From NCBI RefSeq assembly GCF_914767665.1, contig NC_059506.1, positions 6,634,001-6,698,000 of the forward strand: a DNA stretch of 64,000 bases, given 5' to 3'. The stretch comes from Harmonia axyridis. Taxonomy: Eukaryota; Arthropoda; Insecta; Coleoptera; Coccinellidae. A model generated the notes under the pieces. That model was not told the origin of the DNA. It did not search any database and saw only the letters and a list, made by a program, of their open reading frames with translations. The translations under genes were made by a program, and so were the position numbers. This document shows positions 38,301 through 47,701 of this stretch, one piece after another; positions within the stretch are counted from its first letter, which is position 1; each line of letters starts with the position of its first letter.

Positions 38301-41300
38301 CACGGTGAACATCTTGGCTTTCAAATAAGGAGGAATGTCCGTAATCAAAATTCGATATACAGTAACACTCATCTGAAGCCGAAAAATATTTTCGACCCTG
38401 AGCCACGCTAACCCATTTATTCCATCACTGATCACTCTATCGTGTTTTCTTGAACTTTAAACGTAGCGGCATCACGAATTTTGCACTTTTTGCAGCCTAT
38501 ATCTCTCGATGGAATCTAGGCAAGGATAAAAAACTGTCAATCCATAGCTCAGCTTGGACAGCAAAATAGTTTCGCAGAGATACTTACGTGAATGGAAATC
38601 TAAAAACTATCTCTGATAATCGGATAACTCTTTAGGATCAGGAATCTTAGGTAGGGGATTCACAATAGAGCACTTCCAGACATTTGGATAATACCCAGAC
38701 TCCATGAAAACATTAATTATATGCGTTATGATTGGCAAAATAACATTAACCGACAATGGACTAGTTTTCATTTTTTTGTTAAGGATTAATTCTAAAAATT
38801 TAAGTGAAACGAAACAAAAATGTGGAAGAATCATTGAAATATCTCTAGAAATGAAAAAGTTATGGGACTTTGAAGTTGCGTTTGGAAGAATAATTTCATA
38901 GTACGTGTAAGTGGCGTGACGTCACACACTAGACGACTGGTATTCGCAGAGTGCTTACGAATTCATTGGTGTACAATCACTTGTGCCGTTCGTGTCGTGT
39001 TTTGTTCGTTACACGATGGCTGAAATAACTTACTATATACATACATATAAATTACTTTTTTCTCTTTTTACTTTTTACTCCTCACATAAATATGTTTTGC
39101 CATTGATAGACTTCAACAATCAGTACTCAACTACAAACTGTTTATGAAAAGTTTTTTAAATAAATCATCGTTATAAGTTGAACCATGAAGCAAACTCAAA
39201 AGTAGATACTTAATTGAAAAGTTTAACTCCTTTTATTTCAGCACTGACATAAGATGGATTTGAAGAAAAAACTCCATCACTGCGAATATATCTATTTTAG
39301 GCAAATTGTCACTTTGTCCTTTCACGAAGCCTTTTTCCATTATGGTGACATAAAAACAAACTCGAGTTAAAACTACACTGTACAGTGCATCCCATTTTGG
39401 GTGAGACAGCCAGGTTTCTCGCTTGTTATTTAAGATAGAGCCTTGCGGTTTTCACGTTCCTGTCCTACTTTTTCGTGAAACTCAAGTTGGTCTAATCAGA
39501 TTTTGCATAACTGTTTCCGTTCAAGAGATACAGGGTGATTTTGGAAATTGATACTTTTCGGACCCCTCCTTTATCTCCCAAGTTATTAGAAATAATGCTG
39601 AGGTGAAAACTACGTCTGAATCAGAATTTTGCGTAGAATCCAGTGGCGTACTCAATTTTTTTTTTCGGGGTATGGTTTTGAAGATTCAACACAAACCTAT
39701 ATTTTTTTCAATGGAACACCCTATATATCATTACTTCGTTGGATTCGTAATTTTTTTCCTTTAAAATGAGGTATGATACTATGTAGGTTGAATGTTCAGA
39801 AATATAAAAAAAACACTAAAACATCAAATAATGATGATTTTTTTGTTAATGAGTCATGAATTTGCCAAGTTTCAATAAGAGGATTATTACTTTTGATTTT
39901 TAAAAATTAGTAGGTCATTGATGATACAAACATTCTTGTTGTTATTATGGCTACTATGCATTTGGCAGCATTGTTTTATCAAGCAAGCATTGGGAAGAAA
40001 AAACCAATCTGATCTAGCTGTCATCGCAATGAATTATTATTATTATTATTGATTCTTTTTTTAATGGGAAATCCATTGCTCATTAACAAAAAAACCATCA
40101 TTATTTGATGTTTTAATGTTTTTTTATATTTATGAACATCCTACCTACATAGTATCATACATCATTTTAAAGGAAAAAAAATTACGAATCCAACGAAGTA
40201 ATAATATACAGGATGTTCCATTAAAAAAAATATAGGTTTGTGTTGAATCTTCAAAACCATACCCCGAAAAAAAAAATTGGGTACGCCACTGGATTCTACG
40301 CAGAATTCTGATTCAGATGTAGTTTTTACCTCAGCATTATTTCTAATAACTTCGGAGATAAAGGAGGGGTCCGAAAAGTATCAATTTCCAAAATCGCCCT
40401 GTATCTCTTGAACGGAAACAGTTATACAAAATCTGATTAGACCAACTTGAGTTTTAAGAAAAAGTAGGACAGGAACGTGAAAACCGCAATGCTCTATTTG
40501 AAATAACAAGCGAGAAACCTGGCTGTCTCACCCAAAATGGGATGCACTGTACAACTACAAACGGCGCGAGAGCCTTGGCACGGCTAAGTATTTAAACGTA
40601 ATTTATGGTGTAGCGATCACAGGCAAGTGCCGTGACGTCACAGACCGAAGACGTTCCTCGCTAAAATACGTAAATTTAAATAATCTATTTCTCAGTAATT
40701 TGTTGATGGCTTTTCAGAATTTTTTCACTGATTTATCAGTTTTGCCCTATATTTTAATTCTATCGTGTCAAAAATAGTATTATCAACATCACTAAATTAG
40801 TCCATTGTAGCATTCTGGCAGATATACCATCAATGCCCAATGCGTTCGAACCAAGATTTGAAATAACACACCTTACCTCCTCCATAGTGGCAAGCCTGAA
40901 TGAAAATTCTATATTTGGATCGAATTTAATAGAACAATAATAATTGGTTGCTTCCGGGCAAACATTCGGAGGACTGAAAACTGAACGAATATAATCATTC
41001 AATTGCTGAGGGTCAACAAAGTTTTCAGGCACCGACATCACTGAACCAACGTGCAATGATCTAAAAGATTTCCAAAAAAATTTTGAACCTTGAGAGCGGG
41101 CTTGGGACATAAAGCTGAATCTTTCCTTTCGCACAGCCGATGTAACAGCATTTCGCAGACGAGTATAATATCTGTAATCAGCTGAATTCTTTGTAAGCTT
41201 ATATTTTGATAGGGCCCTGTTCCTCAACTTCATCATGCTTTTCACGGTTGGGGTTATCCAAGAAGCAAACGGCTTAGAAACTCAATTCAACATATGGGGC

Positions 41301-44300
41301 ATGTAGGTCAAATATTTCTGTAAGATAACAACAAAATTTGGAGATCTTCAATTCAATATCATCTACAGGGTGTCCCGTAAAGACCACGTCAAACCGAGGG
41401 AGAATGTAGATCTTTTGTAATTTAAGCCACCCTGTATTTCTAACTGTTTACAATATCTCTGTAGCGTCCCTCTAAATAGTCCTAACACTGTATATATATA
41501 TACAGGTTGTCTCGTAAAGACCACGTCAAACCGAGGGAGAATGTAGATCAAAGGATAACCACCTGCTATGACAAAATTCCCATTATAAAAAGTCTTACCG
41601 TTTTCGAGATATTTTTTTTTTGAAAATAATGAATTTTTGCCCCTTTCAATAGTTTTACCCTTACGGTTGGTACAATATTACATCTTTCTGGTTAATTTTT
41701 TCAGTAAAATATTGCTGAAGAATGATTTTAACGTTTACGTTAAAAACATCCTCCGAACATTTTAAAGGGAGGCTATGAGAAAAATTTTTATTGGAAACTT
41801 TGGGATTATTTTGTTCATGAAGTTTAGCCCATCGTAATGGAAAAAAAATGTACCGAGCTACTGCTGCACATTACACCAATAAATTGTCTATTTTATAGTG
41901 ATTTCAAAGAGGTATCACACAAGTCATGTTATTCAAAGAAAAAAGATATGGCTGTTTTTTTCCAAATGGGTACGTTTCTGACAAAATCAAGTTTGTCAAT
42001 TCTGTTAAGAAACCTTCGATATTGCATTACTTAGTGAACAATGGCAATTGTTTACGTGCGGAAATATTACTCGCATAATTATTCACCTCAACGAAATTCA
42101 ATTTTGCCGGCAAATTTTGCGAAAACATCATGCAGATCCAGATTTTTTTAATAAGATCATTACGAACGACGAGTCTTTCTGTACCAAGGATGGGTACATG
42201 AATCTCCACAATTTGCATAGCTGGAATATCATAAATCCACACGAGGTGAGAGAAGATAGATCACAATATCGATTCAAGATCAATTTATGGACTGGAATAT
42301 TTAATGGTGCAATTTTGGGGTCGATCGAACAGCTGCCCATTTTATTGGAAGATGTGCCACTGGCGCTGAGACGTAGTCTGTGGTTTCAATATGATGGATG
42401 CCCAGCATTGGAAGAGAAGGTGAAATTTTGTGGCCTCCTCGTTCACCTGACCTAAATCCTATGGACTTTTATTATTGGGGCTGCCTAAAAGACAAAGTAT
42501 ATGCAACACCCATACCTGATGAAGCCGAATTGAGAGAACGCATCCGCAATTCGGCTTCATCACGTATGGATGTTACGTATACTTTGTCTTTTAGGCAGCC
42601 CCAATATTAAAAGTCCAGAGGATTTAGGTCTTCATGTACCCATTCTTGGTACAGGAAGACTCGTCGCTCCAAATGATATTATTAAAAAATCTGGATCTGA
42701 TGTTTTCCGAAATTTGCCGGCAAAATTGAATTTCGTTGAGGTGAATAATTATGCGAGTAATATTTTCGCACGTAAACAATTGCCATTGTTCACTAAGTAA
42801 TACAACATCGAAGATTTCTTAACAGAAATGACAAACTTGATTTTGTCAGAAACGTACCCATTTGGATAAAAACAGCCATACCTTTTTTCTTTGAATAACA
42901 AATGACTTGTGTGATACCTCTTTGAAATCACTATAAAATAGACAATTTATTGATGTAATGTGCAGCAGTAGCTCGGTACATTTTGGTTCCACTACGATGG
43001 GCTAAACTTCATGAACAAAATTTCCAAAAAAATATTTCTCATAGCCCCCCTTTAAAATTTTCGAAGGATGTTTTTAATGTAAACATTAAAATCATTCTTC
43101 AGCAATATTTTACTGAAAAAATTAACCAGAAAGATGTAATATTGTACCAACCGTAAGGGTAAAACTATTGAAGGGGGCAAAAATTCATTATTTTCAAAAA
43201 AAAAATATCTCGAAAACGGTAAGGCCGGCCATCCACGTACAGTTGAAACTGTCAGTTTCAACTGAACAGTTAAAACTGTCAGTCGAAACTCTACGTGAGT
43301 GGGTATTTCAGTCTCAGTTCAACTCGAATTTTTCAACTGAACAGTTCAACTGAGAGAAATGAAATTGTTCATATTTTTAACTGAAAGGTTTAACTGAACT
43401 GGCAGTGTGTGGGGGTTCAACTGTGGAGTTCTCAGTTGATTTCGTGTCGAGCAAGGGTGCGCATCACAATGTCGCGTAAACATACCTGCATATACTTCCT
43501 CAACACTATGTGCAAAGCTCTACAAGTTTCTGGTATTATTTTTCCGAGGGCTTGAGGAGATATTCTTGAAGAAAATTTCAGGCACTCATACGAGCGTCCT
43601 GTGGCTAAAAATCTCAGAGTAGCAGCTAATCTTTCATGTGAGATATTGCAGTTCTCATGACTGTATCTTTTTTCACAATTAAAGGAGAAACCAACAATAG
43701 TAATTTTTGGTACACTGTTTCAGTCATGCGCAAATAATTGAGAAAATCTAATAGTTCTTCTCCTAATTTTCTCAATAAATTTATGTGTGAAGATAAATTT
43801 CTTTTTTGTAGCCACTGCTTGCACCACTGTTTATGCTTTCTCTTCTTTATTCTTGGTAAAATTGCAAAAATTAAACCGAGGACCGCCAGATCGTCGGACC
43901 TTCTCGAATCCATCATGGAACAAACTGAAGCTTTGAACTGCACATGTGTGCACATCTCAGTTCACAGTTGAAACTGACAGTTTTAACTGTTCAGTCGAAA
44001 CTGAGAGTTTCAACTGTACGTGGATGGCCGGCCTAAGACTTTTATAATGGGAATTTTGTCATAGCAGGTGGGTTATCCTTTGATCTACATTCTCCTTCGG
44101 TTTGACGTGGTCTTTACGGGACAGCCTGTATATAGAGAACATCATCCTTCTTCTTTAAGTGCCGTCTCCTCAACGGAGGTTGGCGACCATCAACTGGAAT
44201 TCCTCTCTGTCTCGTGCCAAATGGATGATCGTACTGGCCTCTCTTATATCAAACATCATCAAAACACCAGAAAGGTCCGACAAAAAATCCTGCAGTTCGA

Positions 44301-47300
44301 AATTACGAAAATCAAGATAACGTATCAACTTTGGAGAATTAATCTTTCTTTTCAAGTTGATCTTGCAAAATACAGCCCTATGGTCAGACATCGAATGATA
44401 AATGACCCCAGAATCAATTGATCTAATACCTTGTTTTAGATTATGCCGCTGATTACGCAGGTGGAGAAGTAGTTTCCATACCAGACACTACGCCTTATCC
44501 CACCAGCAAGATAATGCAGTTATTCGGACTGTTCAGACTTACCTACTCTTCTTCTCCGAACGAAATCATCAAACCCAGTACGATCCCAGGGGATTGCTTC
44601 AGATTTTACGGTACAAAAGCTAGGATTATCCTGAAATTGGGCAAAAAGATACCTGTCGGTTCTGTCACGATGGAACACAGTCCCCTGTTGGAGGATTTCT
44701 CTGATGCACCTAAAGACTTCAAAGTGTTCGTGAGTATTTCAGTGAACTTCTAGTTAATGATTAGTGAGTAAGTAATTCTTTATTGGGTTCAAATACACCA
44801 ACAGATGTAGACCGTGCCACAAAAAATACAACTGAACTGAATACATAAAATATTATAATATTTTATATACAACACTTATATACAGGGTGTCCCGTAAAGA
44901 CCACGTCAAACCGAAGGAGAATGTAGATCAAAGGATAACCCACCTGCTGTGACAAAATTCCCATTATAAAAGTCTTACCGTTTTCGAGATATTTTTTTTG
45001 TTTGAAAATAATGAATTTTTGCCCCTTTCAATAGTTTTACCCTTACGGTTGGTACAATTTTACATCTTTTTGGTTAATTTTTTCAGTAAAATATTGCTGA
45101 AGAATGTTTTCAACGTTTACGTTAAAAACATCCTCCGAACATTTTAAAGGGAGGCTATGAGAAATATTTTTATTGGAAATTTTGGTAGTTGATTATTTTG
45201 TTCATGGAGTTTAGCCCATCGTAGTGGAAAAAAAATGTACCGAGCTATTGCTGCACATTACACCAATAAATTGTCCATTTTATAGTGATTTCAAAGAGGT
45301 ATCACACAAGTCATTTGTTATTCAAAGAAAAAAGATATGGCTGTTTTTATCCAAATGGGTACGTTTCTGACAAAATCAAGTTTGTCAATTTTTTTTAAGA
45401 AATCTTGGATATTGCATTACTTAGTGAACAATGGCAATTGTTTACGTGCGAAAATATTACTCGCATAATTATTCACCTCAACGAAATTCAATTTTGCCGG
45501 CAAATTTTGCGAAAACATCATGCAGATCCAGATTTTTTCAATATGAAAAAGAATACTCAAGTGATGGTTTCACATAAAAACTGCCATTAGAGTTATTTGG
45601 CAATTATGACTCCCGCCTACTACTTACACTCTCCACAAATAACTATTCTAGCTACGTAAGTTTGAACTTCCTTTTTATTTTTTTTATTTGAGTAGTAGGC
45701 TGAAGCCAGATTCAGGTTTTTATAAAACTCAAGTGATGATTTCACATAACAACTGAACAAAGTTACAAGTTATTTCACAATTCTGACACCAGCCTACTAT
45801 ACTTAAACAAAAAAATAAAAATGAAAATCAAATCTGCGTAGCTAGACTTGATATTTTTGTAGAGTGTGATACATTGTTAAATTGGTAATTTTCTTCTTTA
45901 TTGCCCCATAAATAGAACCAATATGGCGTCCATAAGAAAAAAAAATTGACTATGGCGTCTCTGAAACAATAGAAAACAGGACAAATCTGAAGGTACCATT
46001 AAAATCTCTATATTGGAAAATGGCTGAAAACCGAATTTCGTGAAGTCATCTTCGGAAACAAATGAGTTATACAATAGTTATTTATGCAACAAGTGCAAAA
46101 AGTGAATGTTTACTGCACTTGACGTGAAATTGTCCGACGAGGCCATTAGGCCGAGTTGGACAACTCGTCGAGTGCAATAAACAATTTTTGCACGAGTTGC
46201 ATACAACATTTTTTCTACGTTCATGCAAAAAGCAAAAAATGATTTATTGAGGTGCGGCACTAGGTGTAGGAAAATGAAAAGCGCAACTTGAATACTTTAT
46301 TATCAATATCGATTTGCATTGAAACAGGAACTAATACGTCACGAACAATTTAACTCAAACTTTATTTTTACCCTCAATCTTGAAAGTGAATGAATTGTTT
46401 AAAACGTATTGCCAATCTCACAGCATATCTGATAAATATGTAGTAGGTTTGAACGTTTATGTTCGTCATGATGACAGCACGTTGAAGTAGAATGACAGAT
46501 GAGTGCAATAAAAACTTTATTGCACTAGTGCAATAAAGAACTTTTTTTCCACTAAATATAGTTCAATAAAGTTTTGCTTTTTGCATGAATGTAGAAAAAA
46601 AAAGTCGATTTTTATACCAAAATAACGCAACTTTTTTGTAATTAAAGCCACGCTGTATTTCTAAAGGTTTTTGATATCCCTGTAGTGTCCTGTAGTTGGT
46701 CTAACCTTGAATATATGTATACAATACCAAAAATAATTCCCTCCTTGAAGGCCATTTTCTGTTAATCTAGTGGCCCTGCTGTCCAAGAAAACTTACCTGA
46801 AATGAGTTTTTGCCTGTGTTATATCATTTATGTCATTTATTGATGAAAATTATAGGTATGAATATAATTATGATTATGATTTGAGATAAAGGTGGGGATA
46901 TAATAAGAAATTTTGAAAACTTGAATATCATATTAATTTAATACTTTAGGTTCATAAATGTAATGTATTCTATATCCATAATATCGAAACTATATTCTGA
47001 AAACACTCATATGTGGAACGTATTCTTTCGAAGTTGATGCGGAAATTTTTTCATTCCATTTCATTCTTTTTTTCAATTTTTTTTTTGTTGCAGGGATTGG
47101 CAGATCTAGAAAATGCAAAAAAAGTACTGCTAGGTTCATATAGTTTCAATGTAAGGAAAAATGAATCACCAATCCAAAATTTTCCGATAAACCCTTCTAT
47201 ATTTTCGAACAATTATTTCGAGTATGTTGAACTGGAAATATTGAGCAACTACGGTAACCCTCGGTATACTTCGATTTATAGGTTTAGAGTGCATGCTGGG

Positions 47301-47315
47301 AAACATAAAGACTGA
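26380..47315 (+). CDS. SUN-domain nuclear envelope protein (5' end not found)
   Basis: SUN proteins sit in the inner nuclear membrane and bind KASH partners to link nucleus and cytoskeleton. Visible exons are 26380-26439, 26498-26708, 26767-26912, 44440-44729 and 47094-47315. Phases agree at every junction and give 308 residues plus stop. Exon 1 and the start of exon 2 encode one membrane segment (NSLLCFVVLGGLYLFV); exons 2-3 a helical coiled-coil region (e.g. MENKIRHAIVESDIVDNKIK); exons 4-5 the SUN domain, with DYAADYAGGEVVSIPDT, PGDCFRFYG, VTMEHSP, DAPKDFKVF, YVELEILSNYGNP and YTSIYRFRVHA. The intron at 26709-26766 fits only as GC-AG. Upstream exons for the nucleoplasmic N-terminus were not identified. 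The small predicted size suggests a SPAG4/Giacomo-like, perhaps testis-specific, protein; that is inference. Polyadenylation signal candidate at 47478. Confidence 0.9.
26709..26766 (+). other. 58-bp GC-AG intron of the SUN gene
   Basis: Exon 2 is in frame up to ATTTATG, followed by GCAAGTAA; the next exon begins after TTGTAG at 26767. Using GT at 26713 instead gives phase 0 and an immediate TAA in exon 3. The GC donor gives phase 2 and an open frame joining LW to NNMNG. GCAAGT is the standard donor of GC-AG introns. Confidence 0.75.
27052..27862. mobile_element. hAT-like MITE, 811 bp, in SUN intron
   Basis: Ends TAGGGAATCCAATCCCGCA and its approximate inverse, flanked by the 8-bp duplication ATCGCATC (27044-27051 and 27863-27870). 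Interior frames show no recognisable transposase. Confidence 0.8.
28261..28860. mobile_element. 600-bp foldback, CAGGGTG termini, 267-bp arms
   Basis: Starts CAGGGTGTTTCCTAAACATG and ends with its inverse; TA on both sides. Arms 28261-28527 and 28594-28860 are almost identical inverses with a spacer of about 66 bases. It lies in the SUN intron. Confidence 0.95.
29400..30300 (-). ncRNA. Candidate spliced antisense transcript (low confidence)
   Basis: Three - strand blocks have good splice signals. Block 1 ends at 30209 in CAAG|GTAAGT. Block 2 (29895-29775) is entered through TTTTGCAG and ends CCAG|GTAGTA. Block 3 starts at 29706 after CTTTGCAG. Simple joining does not keep one long frame; only short peptides can be read (block 2 holds a 21-residue frame starting MEIVHEQLG). 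It may be a noncoding RNA, a small gene I cannot resolve, or chance. It lies inside the large SUN intron in a stretch without recognised transposons. Confidence 0.25.
30345..30859. mobile_element. hAT MITE, 515 bp
   Basis: Exact inverted termini TAGGGTTGCCAGATGT, flanked by the 8-bp duplication GTCCTATC (30337-30344 and 30860-30867). GC-rich subterminal blocks (ATATCTGGCGCGACCGCG) repeat near the left end. No transposase. Confidence 0.95.
31016..32150 (-). pseudogene. ZMYM1-like hAT transposase, truncated both ends
   Basis: The open frame extends upstream of the Met at 32035 to about 32150 and includes FSWEIDETTDVKYFCQM, with the DETTD motif holding the first catalytic aspartate of hAT enzymes. 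It continues with FFDVSKGRTANDIF, VGQTYDGAAVMAGEINALQA and FTHCYAHKLNLVLQD, then SSSETRWNFKSRAV, all family hallmarks (second catalytic Asp in YDGA). The zinc finger, and the C-terminal dimerisation domain with the catalytic Glu, are absent. The frame runs through the left terminal repeat and stops only at 30866, outside the element, so the original stop was lost by deletion. Confidence 0.9.
31016..32941 (-). mobile_element. hAT transposon, 1926 bp, ZMYM1-like
   Basis: Termini CAGTGACGGCTCGTG and CGAGCCGTCACTG are inverses, flanked by the exact 8-bp duplication GCCAACAG (31008-31015 and 32942-32949). It carries the central part of a ZMYM1-type hAT transposase on the - strand (next entry). The 5' third (32150-32900) has only a short unrecognised frame (32564-32307), so the element is internally rearranged. 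Confidence 0.95.
32950..34110. other. SUN intron, nothing recognised
   Basis: AT-rich sequence without frames, terminal repeats or RNA genes I can support. Confidence 0.5.
34115..34375 (+). repeat. Dispersed repeat, inverted copy at 58.88-59.10 kb
   Basis: The block with GAGCTCTATCACCATCAGTA (34265-34285) and TTGCGGAGATATAATAACTT recurs reverse-complemented at about 58880-59100, and its start resembles 62775-62820. Noncoding. Confidence 0.65.
34420..36265 (-). mobile_element. CR1/jockey-group LINE, 5'-truncated
   Basis: Reverse transcriptase of a non-LTR retrotransposon on the - strand, in three frames: 36249-35863 (N-terminal RT part, KKSTGVDFISVQILK), 35866-34979 (RT core) and 34949-34578 (C-terminal region). 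The core shows VPIYKKGDVNEITNYRPISI, FFDLSCAFDT, GVPQGSVLGPLIFLLFINDL and the active site FADDT. Two frameshifts break it. The 3' end at about 34420-34438 has the short tandem tail ATAGA, typical of CR1/L2/Crack-like elements. Endonuclease absent: 5' truncation near 36265. Confidence 0.9.
36338..37916 (+). mobile_element. Tc1-like transposon, near full length
   Basis: Termini TACACTGATCAACAATTGCT and its inverse (one or two mismatches) start and end the element, in a TATA context that gives the TA duplication expected for Tc1/mariner. It contains a nearly complete transposase (36645-37666) and lies between two LINE remnants in the SUN intron. Confidence 0.95.
36645..37666 (+). pseudogene. Tc1-type transposase with N-terminal frameshift
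   Basis: Cut-and-paste transposase with a DD34E triad. The true start is at 36645 (MPRRRLAPVQLDQIIRWIQE, first helix-turn-helix). That frame is open to about 36757 (RRLNVSQSV) and then continues into TAG. The main frame resumes at AWNRFIRNDSVAYVHGGG and runs to 37666. In the main frame the catalytic residues are intact: D in LFTDESRF, D in LIDDNARPH and E in MNCIEHVW, with exactly 34 residues between the last two. A small deletion near 36757-36765 therefore inactivates an otherwise well preserved gene. Confidence 0.93.
38758..40803 (-). mobile_element. ISL2EU-like nonautonomous element, copy B
   Basis: Ends GGACTAGTTTTC..ATTAGTCC with AT on both sides (38756-38757, 40804-40805). Minus the 1167-bp foldback at 39383-40549 and its TA, 877 bp remain, the same length as copy A at 57580-58456, to which it is closely similar in reverse complement. 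A CRE-like TGACGTCA lies near each end. It interrupts the LINE reading frame; merging the AT duplication restores the frame across the site. Confidence 0.85.
39383..40549. mobile_element. Foldback element, CAGTGCATCCC termini, ~475-bp arms
   Basis: Starts CAGTGCATCCCATTTTGGG and ends with its inverse, TA on both sides (39381-39382, 40550-40551). Arms extend from 39383 to about 39850 and from about 40070 to 40549. A single-arm relative lies at 47702-48190. Inserted into ISL2EU-like copy B. Confidence 0.95.
42048..42560 (+). pseudogene. Mariner/IS630-type transposase fragment
   Basis: The + strand frame gives KHHADPDFFNKIITNDESFC (first catalytic Asp in TNDES), the block SQYRFKINLWTGIFNGAIL and FQYDGCPA (second Asp). 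After a frameshift near 42410 it continues WPPRSPDLNPMDFYYWG (third Asp in PMDF) to DEAELRERIRNS. The triad is thus D,D,D as in mariner-type enzymes. Frameshift and deletions make it nonfunctional; the other arm (42560-42790, - strand) repeats both outer parts but not the middle. Confidence 0.85.
43223..44033 (-). mobile_element. PIF/Harbinger element, 811 bp
   Basis: Termini GGCCGGCCATCCACGTACAG and inverse, flanked by the 3-bp duplication TAA (43220-43222, 44034-44036), as expected for PIF/Harbinger. Subterminal regions repeat AACTGTCAGTTT-type palindromes. On the - strand, 43955-43626 encodes a Harbinger-type transposase N-terminus: KQWLQKRNLSSHINLLRKLG, DFLNYLRMTETVYQKLL, then VMRTAISH; reading continues, with a frameshift, into LAATLRFLATGRSYE. 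The DDE nuclease domain is deleted. Confidence 0.92.
44145..44430 (-). mobile_element. LINE endonuclease fragment abutting SUN exon 4
   Basis: About 44145-44230 matches a common RTE-type 3' terminal sequence (CTTCTTTAAGTGCCGTCTCC). On the - strand 44430-44230 encodes a piece of an apurinic-type endonuclease: SIDSGVIYHSMSDHRAVFC (the SDH catalytic motif) and KLIRYLDFRNFELQDFLS. The coding match reaches within about 10 bases of the SUN exon 4 acceptor at 44438-44439. Confidence 0.7.
44883..45545 (+). mobile_element. Truncated copy of the 41503 foldback (left arm only)
   Basis: Starts CAGGGTGTCCCGTAAAGACC after TA and follows the left arm of the 41503 element to about position 42160 there (CATCATGCAGATCCAGATTTTTT), then stops matching. 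Lies in the last SUN intron. Confidence 0.88.
45629..45880. repeat. Short foldback, ~90-bp arms
   Basis: CACTCTCCACAAATA..CTAGCTACGTAAG at the left is inverted at the right (..CTGCGTAGCTAGAC..TTTGTAGAGTGTG), with GTAGTAGGCTGAAGCC-type inner repeats. Confidence 0.7.
46071..46600 (+). repeat. GTGCAATAAAG repeat, copy 1
   Basis: Closely similar, in direct orientation, to 61334-61866. An inner portion (46205-46600) has inverted ends (TTTTTTCTACGTTCATGC and inverse). Contains the hairpin TGCACTAGTGCA and about 60 bases (around 46120-46180) missing from copy 2. Noncoding. Confidence 0.85.
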
Positions 47316-47477
47316 ACTGAAATTGTGTTTTTTTCCTGAGAAAAATATATTTTTTAATGACAGATGTATGTGTTTTCTTTCTTAGCAATAGATGACATGA
47401 TAATAACAAAAACATAAACACATTGGTTAAGCGGATTGCAAATATTGAAATTTGAATATTTAATTGGGAATCACTCA

Positions 47478-47483
47478 AATAAA
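47478..47483 (+). terminator. Candidate SUN-gene polyadenylation signal
   Basis: AATAAA 163 bases after the SUN stop codon at 47313-47315, the clearest such hexamer before the next repeat. Confidence 0.4.
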
Positions 47484-47701
47484 AATATTTCATTCAATAT
47501 AATATACATTCACAATGATATAATAAAATTGTGGATTTGATAATATATCACAATCTGAAACTATATGTATATTCTATATTGTTCATACTGTGAGAATTAT
47601 TATTCCATACTGCACTTTGCCCATACCTCACTTGGTAGACCAATGAAATTGGGCTATGAACAGATACTGTCAACGAGGGCCACTTTGAATTGAATTATGT
47701 A

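Larger units (their letters stand above)
37930..41300 (-). mobile_element. Second LINE remnant, interrupted and internally deleted
   Basis: On the - strand, 41245-40806 encodes the segment before the RT domain (KSMMKLRNRALSKYKL .. SQARSQGSKFFWKSFRSLH .. NALGIDGISARMLQ). The frame is interrupted at 40803 by an ISL2EU-like element and resumes at 38757 with LSVNVILPIITHIIN and GYYPNVWKCSIVNPLPKI, ending SDYQR at about 38607. The RT catalytic core is then missing, and the next recognisable part (about 38590-38200) is C-terminal LINE sequence. About 37930-38200 looks like 3' UTR. Confidence 0.75.
41503..44128. mobile_element. Palindromic mariner-like element with Harbinger insert
   Basis: Left end CAGGTTGTCTCGTAAAGACC, right end its near inverse, TA on both sides. 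About 41503-42170 is repeated inverted at about 42690-43220 plus 44037-44128 (the right arm is cut by the Harbinger element). A degenerate solo end lies at 41366-41412. Each arm carries part of the same transposase gene, and the arms turn at about 42545-42560. It occupies the 3' part of the 17.5-kb SUN intron. Confidence 0.9.

Noticed and set aside
44440..44729. Initially considered a galectin-like exon
   Set aside because: PGDCFRF, APKDF and the next exon's YVELEILSNYG identify it as a SUN domain.
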